Source: Clostridiales bacterium (GTDB taxonomy: Bacteria; Bacillota; Clostridia; Christensenellales; Aristaeellaceae). From it: a stretch of 38,282 bases of DNA. Every line of letters starts with the position of its first letter. Position 1 is the first letter of the stretch. A program made the position numbers and the translations under genes. Location: positions 1 to 38,282 of the forward strand of contig JAAYDR010000041.1 in the NCBI GenBank assembly GCA_012729115.1. Reading direction: 5' to 3'. The notes beneath the pieces are model-generated. The model searched no databases. It was not told where the DNA came from and was given only the letters and a program-made list of their open reading frames with translations. Of the stretch, positions 17,625-24,595 are shown piece after piece.

Positions 17625-18932
17625 ATGGATATATGCGCCGCGCCTTGGGTACACACTATCGGGGAAGTTTTTATGCGGGCCGGCCAGCCTCTGTGGATCG
17701 TGGGCGGCGCAGTACGCAATCCCTTGATGGGCCTCCCCATCAGCGACATCGACATGTGCGGTCCGGCTTTGCCCGGGGAGGTCCTCGCCTTCTGCAAGGG
17801 CACCGACGTTCGGGCGGAGCTCCGTGCCGCCCATTTTGGTACTGTGGAGCTCCATGTAAAGGATGAGTCGGGCGGGCACATGGCGGAGTACACCACCTTT
17901 CGGGAGGATAGCTACCGTTGCGGCCACAGGCCTGAGGTTGTCAAATTTGCCAGGGATTTGTCTGTGGATGCCCTGCGCAGGGACTTTTCCGTCAATGCTC
18001 TGTACAGGCATTGCCTCCCGGATGGTTTGGGCCCGGTGGAGGATCCCACGGGGGGCCTTGGGCATCTGGCGGCGGGAAAGCTGCACACCGTCACCGAGAA
18101 CCCCGATCAGGTTCTTAAGGATGATGGACTGCGGATCCTGCGGGCGGCCCGGTTTCAGGCGGAGTTGGGGCTTCAGCCTACAGACAGCCTGCTTGATTCG
18201 GCTGCCCGGTATGTCACTTTACTGGGTGAAATTGCACCAGAACGGCTACATGAGGAGCTGGCCAAAGTGATAATGGCCGATTTCCGGTATAGCCTGCCGG
18301 AGCGTGCTCTGCCCGCTACCGGGAGCGGGCTTGATACCATTTACCGCATTGGGGCGTGGCCGTATCTGTTCGATGATCTGCAGTATGACCCGGAGGCAGT
18401 GGGTGCATTGGTGGACTCGGCTTTGCGTGGATGGCTGCCGCCAGAGGGCCTGGCCCTTATCCCGGCCAGGCTAGCCTTGCTGTTTTGGAAGGAAAAGCCG
18501 GGCGACTTGGCGCGGGCATTGGAGAGGCTTCGTTTTTCCGTGAAAGAGCGGCAGACAGCTCTTAGGCTTGCAACGGTGCTGGAGAAGGCGGTTCATGAAG
18601 CATTGACTCCCTTTGAAGGGGCTCAAGCGGGGCTGCTGGCGCTGGAGTTCTGTGCCTCATCTCTGCAAGCCCTTGGCATTACAGAGGCATGTGCAAAGGT
18701 CACAGCGCTTTGGGAGGATCTGAAATCCCGGAATGTACCCACTTCTCTGCGGAATCTTGCTCTTCATGGGGAGGACGTAAGCCCTTTGGTACAGAATAAA
18801 GGATTGCCCCCTCCCTGTATAGGCAGGGTACTCAATGATCTGTGGCGGGCTGTTGCAGAGGGACAGGTTCCAAATGAGAAAAGGATTCTGATGAGTATGG
18901 CGGAGAGAGGGGTAGGGGAAACGGAAGGATAA
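17625..18932 (+). CDS. CCA-adding enzyme / poly(A) polymerase family tRNA nucleotidyltransferase
   Basis: This is a class II nucleotidyltransferase expected to add or repair the 3' CCA of tRNAs. The N-terminal catalytic domain has LWIVGGAVRNPLMG at about 26-39, followed by the metal-binding Asp pair in SDIDMCG. RRDFSVNALYR near 123 and DDGLRILRAARFQAELG near 166 are the nucleotide-binding and RNA-binding signatures of this family. The C-terminal half (about residues 215-435) is helical and less conserved. At 435 residues the length is normal. Whether it adds CCA, only A, or only CC cannot be told from motifs alone. It is coupled to pepF at a two-base distance. Confidence 0.92.
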   Translation: MDICAAPWVHTIGEVFMRAGQPLWIVGGAVRNPLMGLPISDIDMCGPALPGEVLAFCKGTDVRAELRAAHFGTVELHVKDESGGHMAEYTTFREDSYRCGHRPEVVKFARDLSVDALRRDFSVNALYRHCLPDGLGPVEDPTGGLGHLAAGKLHTVTENPDQVLKDDGLRILRAARFQAELGLQPTDSLLDSAARYVTLLGEIAPERLHEELAKVIMADFRYSLPERALPATGSGLDTIYRIGAWPYLFDDLQYDPEAVGALVDSALRGWLPPEGLALIPARLALLFWKEKPGDLARALERLRFSVKERQTALRLATVLEKAVHEALTPFEGAQAGLLALEFCASSLQALGITEACAKVTALWEDLKSRNVPTSLRNLALHGEDVSPLVQNKGLPPPCIGRVLNDLWRAVAEGQVPNEKRILMSMAERGVGETEG

Positions 18933-19050
18933 TTTGCCGTTGGGATTCAATTGACTATATGGACTGCGGTCCATGAGCGATTTTTCAAAGGGATCCATTA
19001 CTTTGGCGCGATCCAGAGGCAGAGCTTCTGGCAGAAAGGGGCTTTACCAC

Positions 19051-20598
19051 ATGAGTAATCCACAGGGAGTTGTGATCCTTGATTTTGGCGGCCAGTATAC
19101 CCAGCTGATTGCGCGTAGGGTGCGGGAAGCGGGTGTGTACTCGGTCGTTTTGCCTTATACGGCCAGCGTTGAGGATGTACTGGCCCATGAGCCCAAGGGG
19201 CTGATTTTATCCGGGGGCCCGGCGGGGGTGTTGGACGAGGATGCACCGCTGTGCGGGCGTCAGATTTTTGAACTGGGAATCCCTGTGCTGGGTATCTGCT
19301 ACGGGATGCAGTTGATGGCTCATGTGCTGGGAGGTCTGGTGGCCAGGGCTCCCCAGCGGGAGTATGGGCCTATTCCTGTAAGCATGCTGCAGCGGGAGAA
19401 GGGTCTGCTCAAAGGGATGGACGCGGTAAGCCCCTGCTGGATGAGCCATACATGGCAGGTGAGGGAGTTGCCGGAAGGCTTTTCGGCCATTGCCAGCACC
19501 CAGGCATGTCCGGTTGCTGCCATGGAGGACGAGAGCCGCGGGCTGTATGGTGTTCAGTTCCATCCGGAGGTGACCCACACCCGGGAGGGAAGGGTGCTGC
19601 TGGAAAATTTTCTCAAGGAAGTTTGCACTCTGACAGCGGATTGGAACATGGAGGCGTACGCCGACATGGCCATCCGGCAGATTAAGGAGCAGGTGGGGGA
19701 GAAGGGCACCGTGCTACTGGGCCTCAGTGGCGGTGTGGACAGTGCGGTGGCCGCGGCTCTTATTTATCGGGCGATTGGGGACAGGCTCACCTGTGTGTTT
19801 GTGGATCATGGCTTCATGCGCAAAGGTGAGGGGGACCAGGTGGTGGAGGTATTCAGCAACACCTTCCCCGTAAGGCTGGTCAATGTGGACGCGTCCGATC
19901 GGTTTTTTTCGGATTTGAAGGGCGTTGTGGATCCGGAGGCCAAACGCAAGATCATCGGCCGGGATTTTGTGGAAGTATTCAAGGAAGAAGCGGCAAAGCT
20001 GGGCAAGCTGGACCACTTTGCCCAGGGTACCATTTACCCCGATGTGATTGAAAGCGGCGCGGTGAAGGGCAGTGCGGTGATCAAGAGTCATCACAATGTG
20101 GGGGGCCTTCCTGCGGAACTGGGTTTTACCAGTCTGGTGGAGCCGCTTTCCATGTTGTTTAAGGACGAGGTGCGCAAGCTAGGCTTGACTCTGGGCCTTC
20201 CCCAGACGCTGGTAATGCGCCAGCCCTTCCCCGGGCCGGGGCTTGCCATACGGACTTTGGGTGAGCTCACCCGGGAGAAGGTGGAGATCGTACGGGAGAC
20301 CGACGCGATTTTGAGGGAAGAAATTGCTGCTGCCGGACTGGCAGGAAAAATTTCTCAGTATTTTACCGTGCTCACCAATGCGCGCAGCGTGGGCGTGATG
20401 GGAGACGAGCGGACGTATGCGTACGCGGTTGCGATACGCGCCGTGCTTACAGATGATTTTATGACGGCGGATGTGGCGCAGTTGCCATACGAACTATTGG
20501 GGAAGATCGCCGGGCGGATGGTGGGTGAGGTGTCCGGTGTAAACCGGGTGCTGTATGACGTGACCACGAAGCCCCCTGCCAGCATTGAATGGGAATGA
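19051..20598 (+). CDS. guaA: GMP synthase (glutamine-hydrolysing)
   Basis: The enzyme converts XMP to GMP with glutamine as nitrogen donor. I start it at MSNPQGVVILDFGGQYTQLI (ATG 19051), with GAAAGGGG upstream; an earlier in-frame ATG at 18973 lacks a site and extends past the conserved N-terminus. The class I amidotransferase domain has the nucleophile Cys83 in GICYGMQ and the His-Glu pair in FHPEVTHT. The ATP-pyrophosphatase domain has the PP-loop GLSGGVDSAVAA. The dimerisation domain has RQPFPGPGLAIR and ends KPPASIEWE. The 515 residues are the usual length. A perfect terminator follows directly. I saw no purine riboswitch upstream. Confidence 0.98.
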   Translation: MSNPQGVVILDFGGQYTQLIARRVREAGVYSVVLPYTASVEDVLAHEPKGLILSGGPAGVLDEDAPLCGRQIFELGIPVLGICYGMQLMAHVLGGLVARAPQREYGPIPVSMLQREKGLLKGMDAVSPCWMSHTWQVRELPEGFSAIASTQACPVAAMEDESRGLYGVQFHPEVTHTREGRVLLENFLKEVCTLTADWNMEAYADMAIRQIKEQVGEKGTVLLGLSGGVDSAVAAALIYRAIGDRLTCVFVDHGFMRKGEGDQVVEVFSNTFPVRLVNVDASDRFFSDLKGVVDPEAKRKIIGRDFVEVFKEEAAKLGKLDHFAQGTIYPDVIESGAVKGSAVIKSHHNVGGLPAELGFTSLVEPLSMLFKDEVRKLGLTLGLPQTLVMRQPFPGPGLAIRTLGELTREKVEIVRETDAILREEIAAAGLAGKISQYFTVLTNARSVGVMGDERTYAYAVAIRAVLTDDFMTADVAQLPYELLGKIAGRMVGEVSGVNRVLYDVTTKPPASIEWE

Positions 20599-20600
20599 TG

Positions 20601-20642
20601 AAAAACCCCGAAGGCTTGACCAATCAAGCCTTCGGGGTTTTT
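20601..20642 (+). terminator. Strong bidirectional terminator after guaA
   Basis: A perfect 19-base inverted repeat (20601-20619 with 20624-20642) closes a four-base CCAA loop. A run of A on the left and T on the right allows termination in both directions. Confidence 0.95.
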
Positions 20643-20710
20643 GATGGGCTGGCGGACGGTAATGATTCCGTTCACAGGGGATATCCAGAAGGTAGAATAA
20701 GGAGGCACCC

Positions 20711-21121
20711 ATGGACATTACAAGCTTTGACATCAAAGCCTATTTTGACAGCCTGGACCCCAAACGGCTGGAGGACATGCATACCCTGTTTAACATGGGC
20801 CAGCGGATCACAGGTGAGAAGCCTGCTGTATGGGGCTCCATACTGGGTTTTGGAAAGCTCCATTACCGCTACCCCACCGGCACCCAGGGGTTCATGCCCA
20901 CCCTTGGTTTTGCCAGCCGCAAGCAATCCCTGACGATATACCCTTCCCTGGACGTGGCCCAGTACGAGGAACTGAAGGAACTCGGGACGTTCACCCATGG
21001 TAAGAGCTGCCTGTACATCAAGAAGCTGTCGGATGTGAGGCTGGATGTGCTGGAAAGAATCATGCGCCGGGGCTATCAGGAAGCGCTGGGGTACGATTTT
21101 GTGACTCCAGTGGAGTACTGA
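20711..21121 (+). CDS. DUF1801 domain protein (YdhG-like)
   Basis: The 136-residue protein matches the DUF1801 family: an N-terminal helix with KRLEDMHTLFNMGQRITGEK, then AVWGSILGFGKLHYRYPTG, then GFASRKQSLTIY and finally GKSCLYIKKLSDVRLDVLE. The family forms a small alpha-beta fold of unknown biochemical role, and no catalytic residues are known. AAGGAGG stands before the ATG. It faces the convergent methyltransferase gene with 48 bases between the stop codons. A second, different DUF1801 protein lies at 35931-36350. Confidence 0.85.
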   Translation: MDITSFDIKAYFDSLDPKRLEDMHTLFNMGQRITGEKPAVWGSILGFGKLHYRYPTGTQGFMPTLGFASRKQSLTIYPSLDVAQYEELKELGTFTHGKSCLYIKKLSDVRLDVLERIMRRGYQEALGYDFVTPVEY

Positions 21122-21169
21122 GGGATTGCGCCTTGGCAGTATTTTGTAACTCAAAAAGGGCGTTGCCTT

Positions 21170-21967
21170 TCATAGCTTTCGTCCCACATACATCAGATGC
21201 TCCGCCCAGCTGAGCAGGTCTTCCCGCTCGGCCAGCTTTTCTGCCATGTCCAGCCAGGCGTTCACAACTTCTGCGGATTGGCACATGATGTTGCTCTCAC
21301 AGGGAGACAGGATGCCCTCCTGGCCAAAGAGGTGCAGTTTCTGTATGGGAAAGCGTGCCATGAAGGGCAACACCTCCTTTTGGCTGATGAAAAAGGCCTG
21401 GGTAAAGGCCATGCCACCAAAACTCTTATCCCTCACCACGGTTTCGCAAAACGCTGCTTCATTTTCATCCAGGAGGATCTCCGGTGCAAATTTCATGGCA
21501 TAAACCATCCCCGCGAACAAGCTGATGAAGGATGCAAAGTGCGTTCCCCCCGGTTGTAGCAGGCGCAGGCTTGCTTCCACTGCCTGGACCCGGTCACATT
21601 CTTCCAACAGGTGGTACAGCGGCCCCATAAGCAACACATGGTCAAAGGGACCCTCCACAACTTGATCTGCTCGCCGGGCATCACCCTGGACTGCTTGGAT
21701 AGAGAGCCCTGCCTCTTTGGCCTTGTTCTTGGCAAATCGGACATTTTCTGGAGAGAGGTCCAGCAGCGTAACGTCGCAGCCCATCCCAGCCAGCCATAGG
21801 GAATAGCGCCCCGGGCCTCCCCCGATGTCCAAAACGCGGTCCCCGGGCTTCACATAGCGCGTGATGTAACGGCAGGTGATGAGAAACTCCGGCCGATTGT
21901 CAATCCGTTCCCATTCTGTCTCCACGCTGGCATCGTAATAACTTCTGACCGTTTCGGCTACATCCAT
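21170..21967 (-). CDS. SAM-dependent methyltransferase
   Basis: The 265-residue protein has a class I Rossmann methyltransferase fold. Motif I is RVLDIGGGPGRYSLWLAG at about 44-61, the acidic ribose-binding residue is in VTLLDLSPENV, and a post-motif GPLYHLLEECDR follows. The C-terminal half has no signature I recognise, so the substrate is unknown. AGGAGGG precedes the ATG. The gene is reached from a strong promoter at 22191-22219 through a leader of about 217 bases with an internal terminator, which suggests conditional expression. Confidence 0.9.
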   Translation of the reverse strand: MDVAETVRSYYDASVETEWERIDNRPEFLITCRYITRYVKPGDRVLDIGGGPGRYSLWLAGMGCDVTLLDLSPENVRFAKNKAKEAGLSIQAVQGDARRADQVVEGPFDHVLLMGPLYHLLEECDRVQAVEASLRLLQPGGTHFASFISLFAGMVYAMKFAPEILLDENEAAFCETVVRDKSFGGMAFTQAFFISQKEVLPFMARFPIQKLHLFGQEGILSPCESNIMCQSAEVVNAWLDMAEKLAEREDLLSWAEHLMYVGRKL

Positions 21968-21997
21968 CCTGATCCCTCCTGAAGTACGGATATATGC

Positions 21998-22034
21998 AAA
22001 AAGCAGATGGAAGCTGTGATTGCTTTCATCCGCT
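21998..22034 (-). terminator. Terminator hairpin inside the methyltransferase leader (candidate attenuator)
   Basis: On the minus strand AGCGGATGAAAGC (22022-22034) pairs with GCTTCCATCTGCT (22002-22014) across a seven-base loop, 13 pairs counting two G-U. A run of T (21998-22001) follows. It lies between the promoter and the methyltransferase start, so read-through is needed for expression. An upstream segment (22094-22105), GCTTT-GC-CATCC on the minus strand, can instead pair with the 5' arm. Confidence 0.65.
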
Positions 22035-22190
22035 TTGAACCCGATGAAAATTGAATTTTTATCGCTTCAGGATCAAAGGGACAAAAGCCTGATGGATGGC
22101 AAAGCTATCAAACTTGTGATTGCACTTGTGAGCAAAGATGATTCTTGCTGCCATGACCTCCGTCCCCCCTGTTCCTCCAAAATTTTAGCC
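22035..22190 (-). other. Leader of the methyltransferase gene, no firm coding
   Basis: Between promoter and terminator the transcript could encode a 31-residue peptide starting MAARIIFAHKCNHKFD (22059-22154). Its GGAGG lies only two bases from the ATG, which is too close, so I do not annotate it as a gene. The stretch also holds the candidate antiterminator segment at 22094-22105. No known riboswitch consensus was recognised. Confidence 0.4.
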
Positions 22191-22219
22191 AGTATATCAC
22201 CGGGGGGGAGGGGTGTCAA
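22191..22219 (-). promoter_or_regulatory. Sigma-A promoter for the methyltransferase leader
   Basis: On the minus strand TTGACA (22214-22219), exactly 17 bases, then TATACT (22191-22196) preceded by TGA, an extended -10. The spacer is a run of C and G. It is one of the best promoters in the window. Confidence 0.85.
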
Positions 22220-22250
22220 GCATTTTATACGGCGTATGTTTCAGCCCTTT

Positions 22251-22316
22251 GGATGGTTTTCAGATGGTTTTTAGATGGTTTTTGGATGGTTTTTGGATGG
22301 CTCTTGGATGGTTGTC
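22251..22316 (+). repeat. Six tandem copies of an 11-bp unit, consensus GGATGGTTTTT
   Basis: Units start at 22251, 22262, 22273, 22284, 22295 and 22306. The first four differ from the consensus by at most one or two bases, and the last two by two or three. The array lies between the divergent promoters of the methyltransferase and the first GT-C gene, ending 24 bases before the -35 of the latter. The 11-base period is close to one helical turn, which suits cooperative protein binding or DNA bending; slippage is also possible. Confidence 0.9.
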
Positions 22317-22340
22317 CAAGGTTTCAGCCTTTTGGTATAA

Positions 22341-22369
22341 TTGACGCTTTTTGTTGACTATGTTACAAT
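22341..22369 (+). promoter_or_regulatory. Promoter of the first GT-C-like gene
   Basis: TTGACG (22341-22346), a 17-base spacer and TACAAT (22364-22369). The -35 region AATTGACGCTTTTT is repeated identically before the paralogous gene at 24422-24435. Confidence 0.8.
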
Positions 22370-22375
22370 ATTTTA

Positions 22376-22526
22376 ATAAACTGTATTTTGGAGGCGGAGG
22401 TTTGTCACATGGCCCGTTGACCTCTTGCCAGTATAGGGCGGCAACCCGATGCCGCCTGTTTTACGTTGCCCCGCTTGACACTGCGGGTGGTTTCCGCGTA
22501 TTCCAGAAAACATGGGAGGATATACA
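22376..22526 (+). promoter_or_regulatory. Leader of the first GT-C gene with a mini-ORF and terminator-like hairpin
   Basis: The 150-base leader has a strong ribosome binding site (GGAGGCGGAGG, 22390-22400) followed by ATG GCC CGT TGA at 22409-22420, a three-codon frame Met-Ala-Arg-stop. Then comes a 7-bp stem GGCGGCA/TGCCGCC (22437-22456) followed by TGTTTT. The arrangement resembles leader-peptide attenuation or a decayed older start, because the paralogue uses the same ribosome binding site position for a longer frame. Confidence 0.45.
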
Positions 22527-24347
22527 ATGACGAGTCCAAGCCGCAAGGTCAACACGGAACAGTGTAGAATGCTGTTTTTGTATTTCTTCACATGGGTGAT
22601 ACTGTCCCTCGCTTATTGCTTCCTCAACGTACCCTGTATCATTGATGAAACCGTTACCATGGCAAATGCCGCTCTGTTGAGCGGAAGAAACTGGTCGGAA
22701 TTTATCCGCAGTATGGCAAACAATTATTATCGGTATGGTCAGGCCATTTTAAACCTTCCTTTCATGTATATTGCCGACCCGTATTTGCGTTACAAGTTGA
22801 TGCTGGTCTTAAATGCCGCTGTGGTTGCCACATGTCCTGTTATGGCCTATTCCCTTTGCCGTCGGCGGGTGCAGGATCCTGTTCTGGCCATGCTGATATC
22901 CCTTGCAAGCGTTTTTCTGCCAGGAGTAGGTTTGTACAGCTCCTTTGAACGTGCCGATTATCTGCTGATTACACTGGCCTGGCTGACAATATATGCGTTC
23001 ACAAAAGCATATGAAAGCCGGAACCACCCAAAGCGTCAGGCAGCCTTCAGTTTATTGACCGCTGCAGCCTGCTGCTGTGCCTATGCCTCCCACACCAGAG
23101 GAATTGTATATATCGTGGCAGTGGTGTTCACTGTGCTGCTGATCCAGTTCACACGCAAAGAAAGAGCGGTTCATTACTGGAGCTTTATTCTTTCCCTGAT
23201 CGTACTTTTGTTGGTGGACCGGCAAATCTCAGCATGTTTTAAAAGCCGGCTTTGGAGTGGCGGAGAGCGCCGGGCTTCCCTGGATACAGTATCTCTGGAG
23301 GATTTGAAGCTTGTCTTCACCGGGGATGGAATCAAAATCCTGATCCGTATGCTGGCAGGATGGACCACCGCGTTTGTGGGGGGCACGATGGGCTTTGGCC
23401 TGCTGGGCGGTACGCTGACTGTGGGTGATTCCATCAGTCTGATGCGAAGCAAGAGTGAGGATCCCCAAAGGGATGCGTTCTCTCTCCTTACCCTGCTGCT
23501 GTTGCTGGGCAGTTATGCCATGGGCATTGCTTTTCTGTTTACTCATGTACCGGAAAATCCAGGGCGTGAAGACTTTTTCATTTATGAACGCTATCTTGTG
23601 GCAGCATTTGGCCCGATACTGCTGGTAAGCCTTTCCCGCCTGACGGACTCCAAACGAAGAATATCCACCAAACAATTCTGGCTGGTTTTGGTGATCACCG
23701 CGTTGCTCATTGGGGCGTTCAGTTATCTCATGCGGCCTGAATTGGCCGGATCCGTTGACAATTATCTGGGATTGCTTCCCTTTAGCAGGTTTACAGAAAA
23801 ACTGCCCATGTATACGTTCTTCTGGCTTTATAAAGGCGCAGTATTCCTGGACATGTTCATAGGAATCCTCCTTTTGCTCGCGGCCATTGGGTGGGGGAAA
23901 AAGCACTCCAGATCAATCGTCAGCGTGATTCTGGCGATTTCTCTTGTCTTTTTTGGCTTAAGCTTTGCAACCCACAGGCTCGAGGTAGATGCCGCAAAAA
24001 GAAAAACCACTGAGTATTCGGCATCGCAAATTCATCAGATTGCCGAAACCCTGCAAGATGAGCCCATTGTGGCCATACATCCTTCCATTTCCAGTTTTAC
24101 TCAAACCTATCAGTTTCTGCTGAAGGACCATACTGTATCGAAGCAGCAACCCAGCGACTGGAAAGACACGCTGGTGATCTGCCATCCATCGGCAATCGTC
24201 TCCATTCAGGAAACAAACCGGGTCTACTTTTTTGCCAATGAGAAGTATGATGAAACCAACTCCGATATGGTGGTGCTGGTTCACGGCGAAGCGATGAAAG
24301 CCAAGTTGGAAGCATATGGATATGAGCTGCTAACGGATAAACCGTAA
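22527..24347 (+). CDS. GT-C-like polytopic membrane glycosyltransferase, copy 1
   Basis: The 606-residue protein has about a dozen hydrophobic segments and a soluble C-terminal domain of about 100 residues. After the first membrane helix it has the acidic pair IIDETVTMANAALL, the position and pattern of the catalytic Asp/Glu in the first outer loop of GT-C enzymes (ArnT/PMT/GT39-GT83 types), then YYRYGQAILNLPFMY. I infer transfer of a sugar from a polyprenyl-phosphate donor on the outer face. The start at 22527 has GGGAGGA six bases upstream; an ATG at 22512 lacks one. Base composition is visibly less GC-rich than the housekeeping genes. It has a tandem paralogue at 24596-26413. Confidence 0.65.
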   Translation: MTSPSRKVNTEQCRMLFLYFFTWVILSLAYCFLNVPCIIDETVTMANAALLSGRNWSEFIRSMANNYYRYGQAILNLPFMYIADPYLRYKLMLVLNAAVVATCPVMAYSLCRRRVQDPVLAMLISLASVFLPGVGLYSSFERADYLLITLAWLTIYAFTKAYESRNHPKRQAAFSLLTAAACCCAYASHTRGIVYIVAVVFTVLLIQFTRKERAVHYWSFILSLIVLLLVDRQISACFKSRLWSGGERRASLDTVSLEDLKLVFTGDGIKILIRMLAGWTTAFVGGTMGFGLLGGTLTVGDSISLMRSKSEDPQRDAFSLLTLLLLLGSYAMGIAFLFTHVPENPGREDFFIYERYLVAAFGPILLVSLSRLTDSKRRISTKQFWLVLVITALLIGAFSYLMRPELAGSVDNYLGLLPFSRFTEKLPMYTFFWLYKGAVFLDMFIGILLLLAAIGWGKKHSRSIVSVILAISLVFFGLSFATHRLEVDAAKRKTTEYSASQIHQIAETLQDEPIVAIHPSISSFTQTYQFLLKDHTVSKQQPSDWKDTLVICHPSAIVSIQETNRVYFFANEKYDETNSDMVVLVHGEAMKAKLEAYGYELLTDKP

Positions 24348-24423
24348 GCTCAATGCAAAATGGAATGAACGCACATTATCCCTGCTCTGATCTAGGCCAG
24401 TGGAGCGGGTACCTTTCGCACAA

Positions 24424-24452
24424 TTGACGCTTTTTATCCAATGTGATAATAT
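24424..24452 (+). promoter_or_regulatory. Promoter of the second GT-C-like gene
   Basis: TTGACG (24424-24429), a 17-base spacer and TAATAT (24447-24452). It is clearly a copy of the promoter at 22341-22369, followed by a related GGAGGCGG leader segment (24473-24480). Confidence 0.8.
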
Positions 24453-24595
24453 GAACAAATGGATTGTACAAAGGAGGCGGGATGTTGTCCCATAACTCGT
24501 TGCCTTTCATGGTGTCGGGGGAGGGGGAACAATCTGATGATGCTTGCTTTGTCTTTCTATGGAAATGCTGCTGGATGTCGGAGGAGCAAGCTGTG

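Noticed and set aside
18959-18974. ATGGAC/GTCCAT hairpin before guaA as a purine riboswitch
   Set aside because: Only a 6-bp stem; no three-way junction and none of the conserved loop sequences of purine aptamers.
22059-22154. 31-residue peptide MAARIIFAHKCNHKFD... in the methyltransferase leader
   Set aside because: The GGAGG is only two bases from the ATG and the peptide resembles nothing known; kept as a testable leader-peptide possibility only.
22251-22316. Tandem repeats as a CRISPR array
   Set aside because: Units are contiguous 11-mers without spacers and no cas genes are nearby.
24482-24595. N-terminal extension of GT-C copy 2 from the ATG at 24482
   Set aside because: No counterpart in copy 1, where the same leader region is closed by a stop; an internal ATG at 24596 with GGAGGA aligns with the paralogue. 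Not fully excluded.
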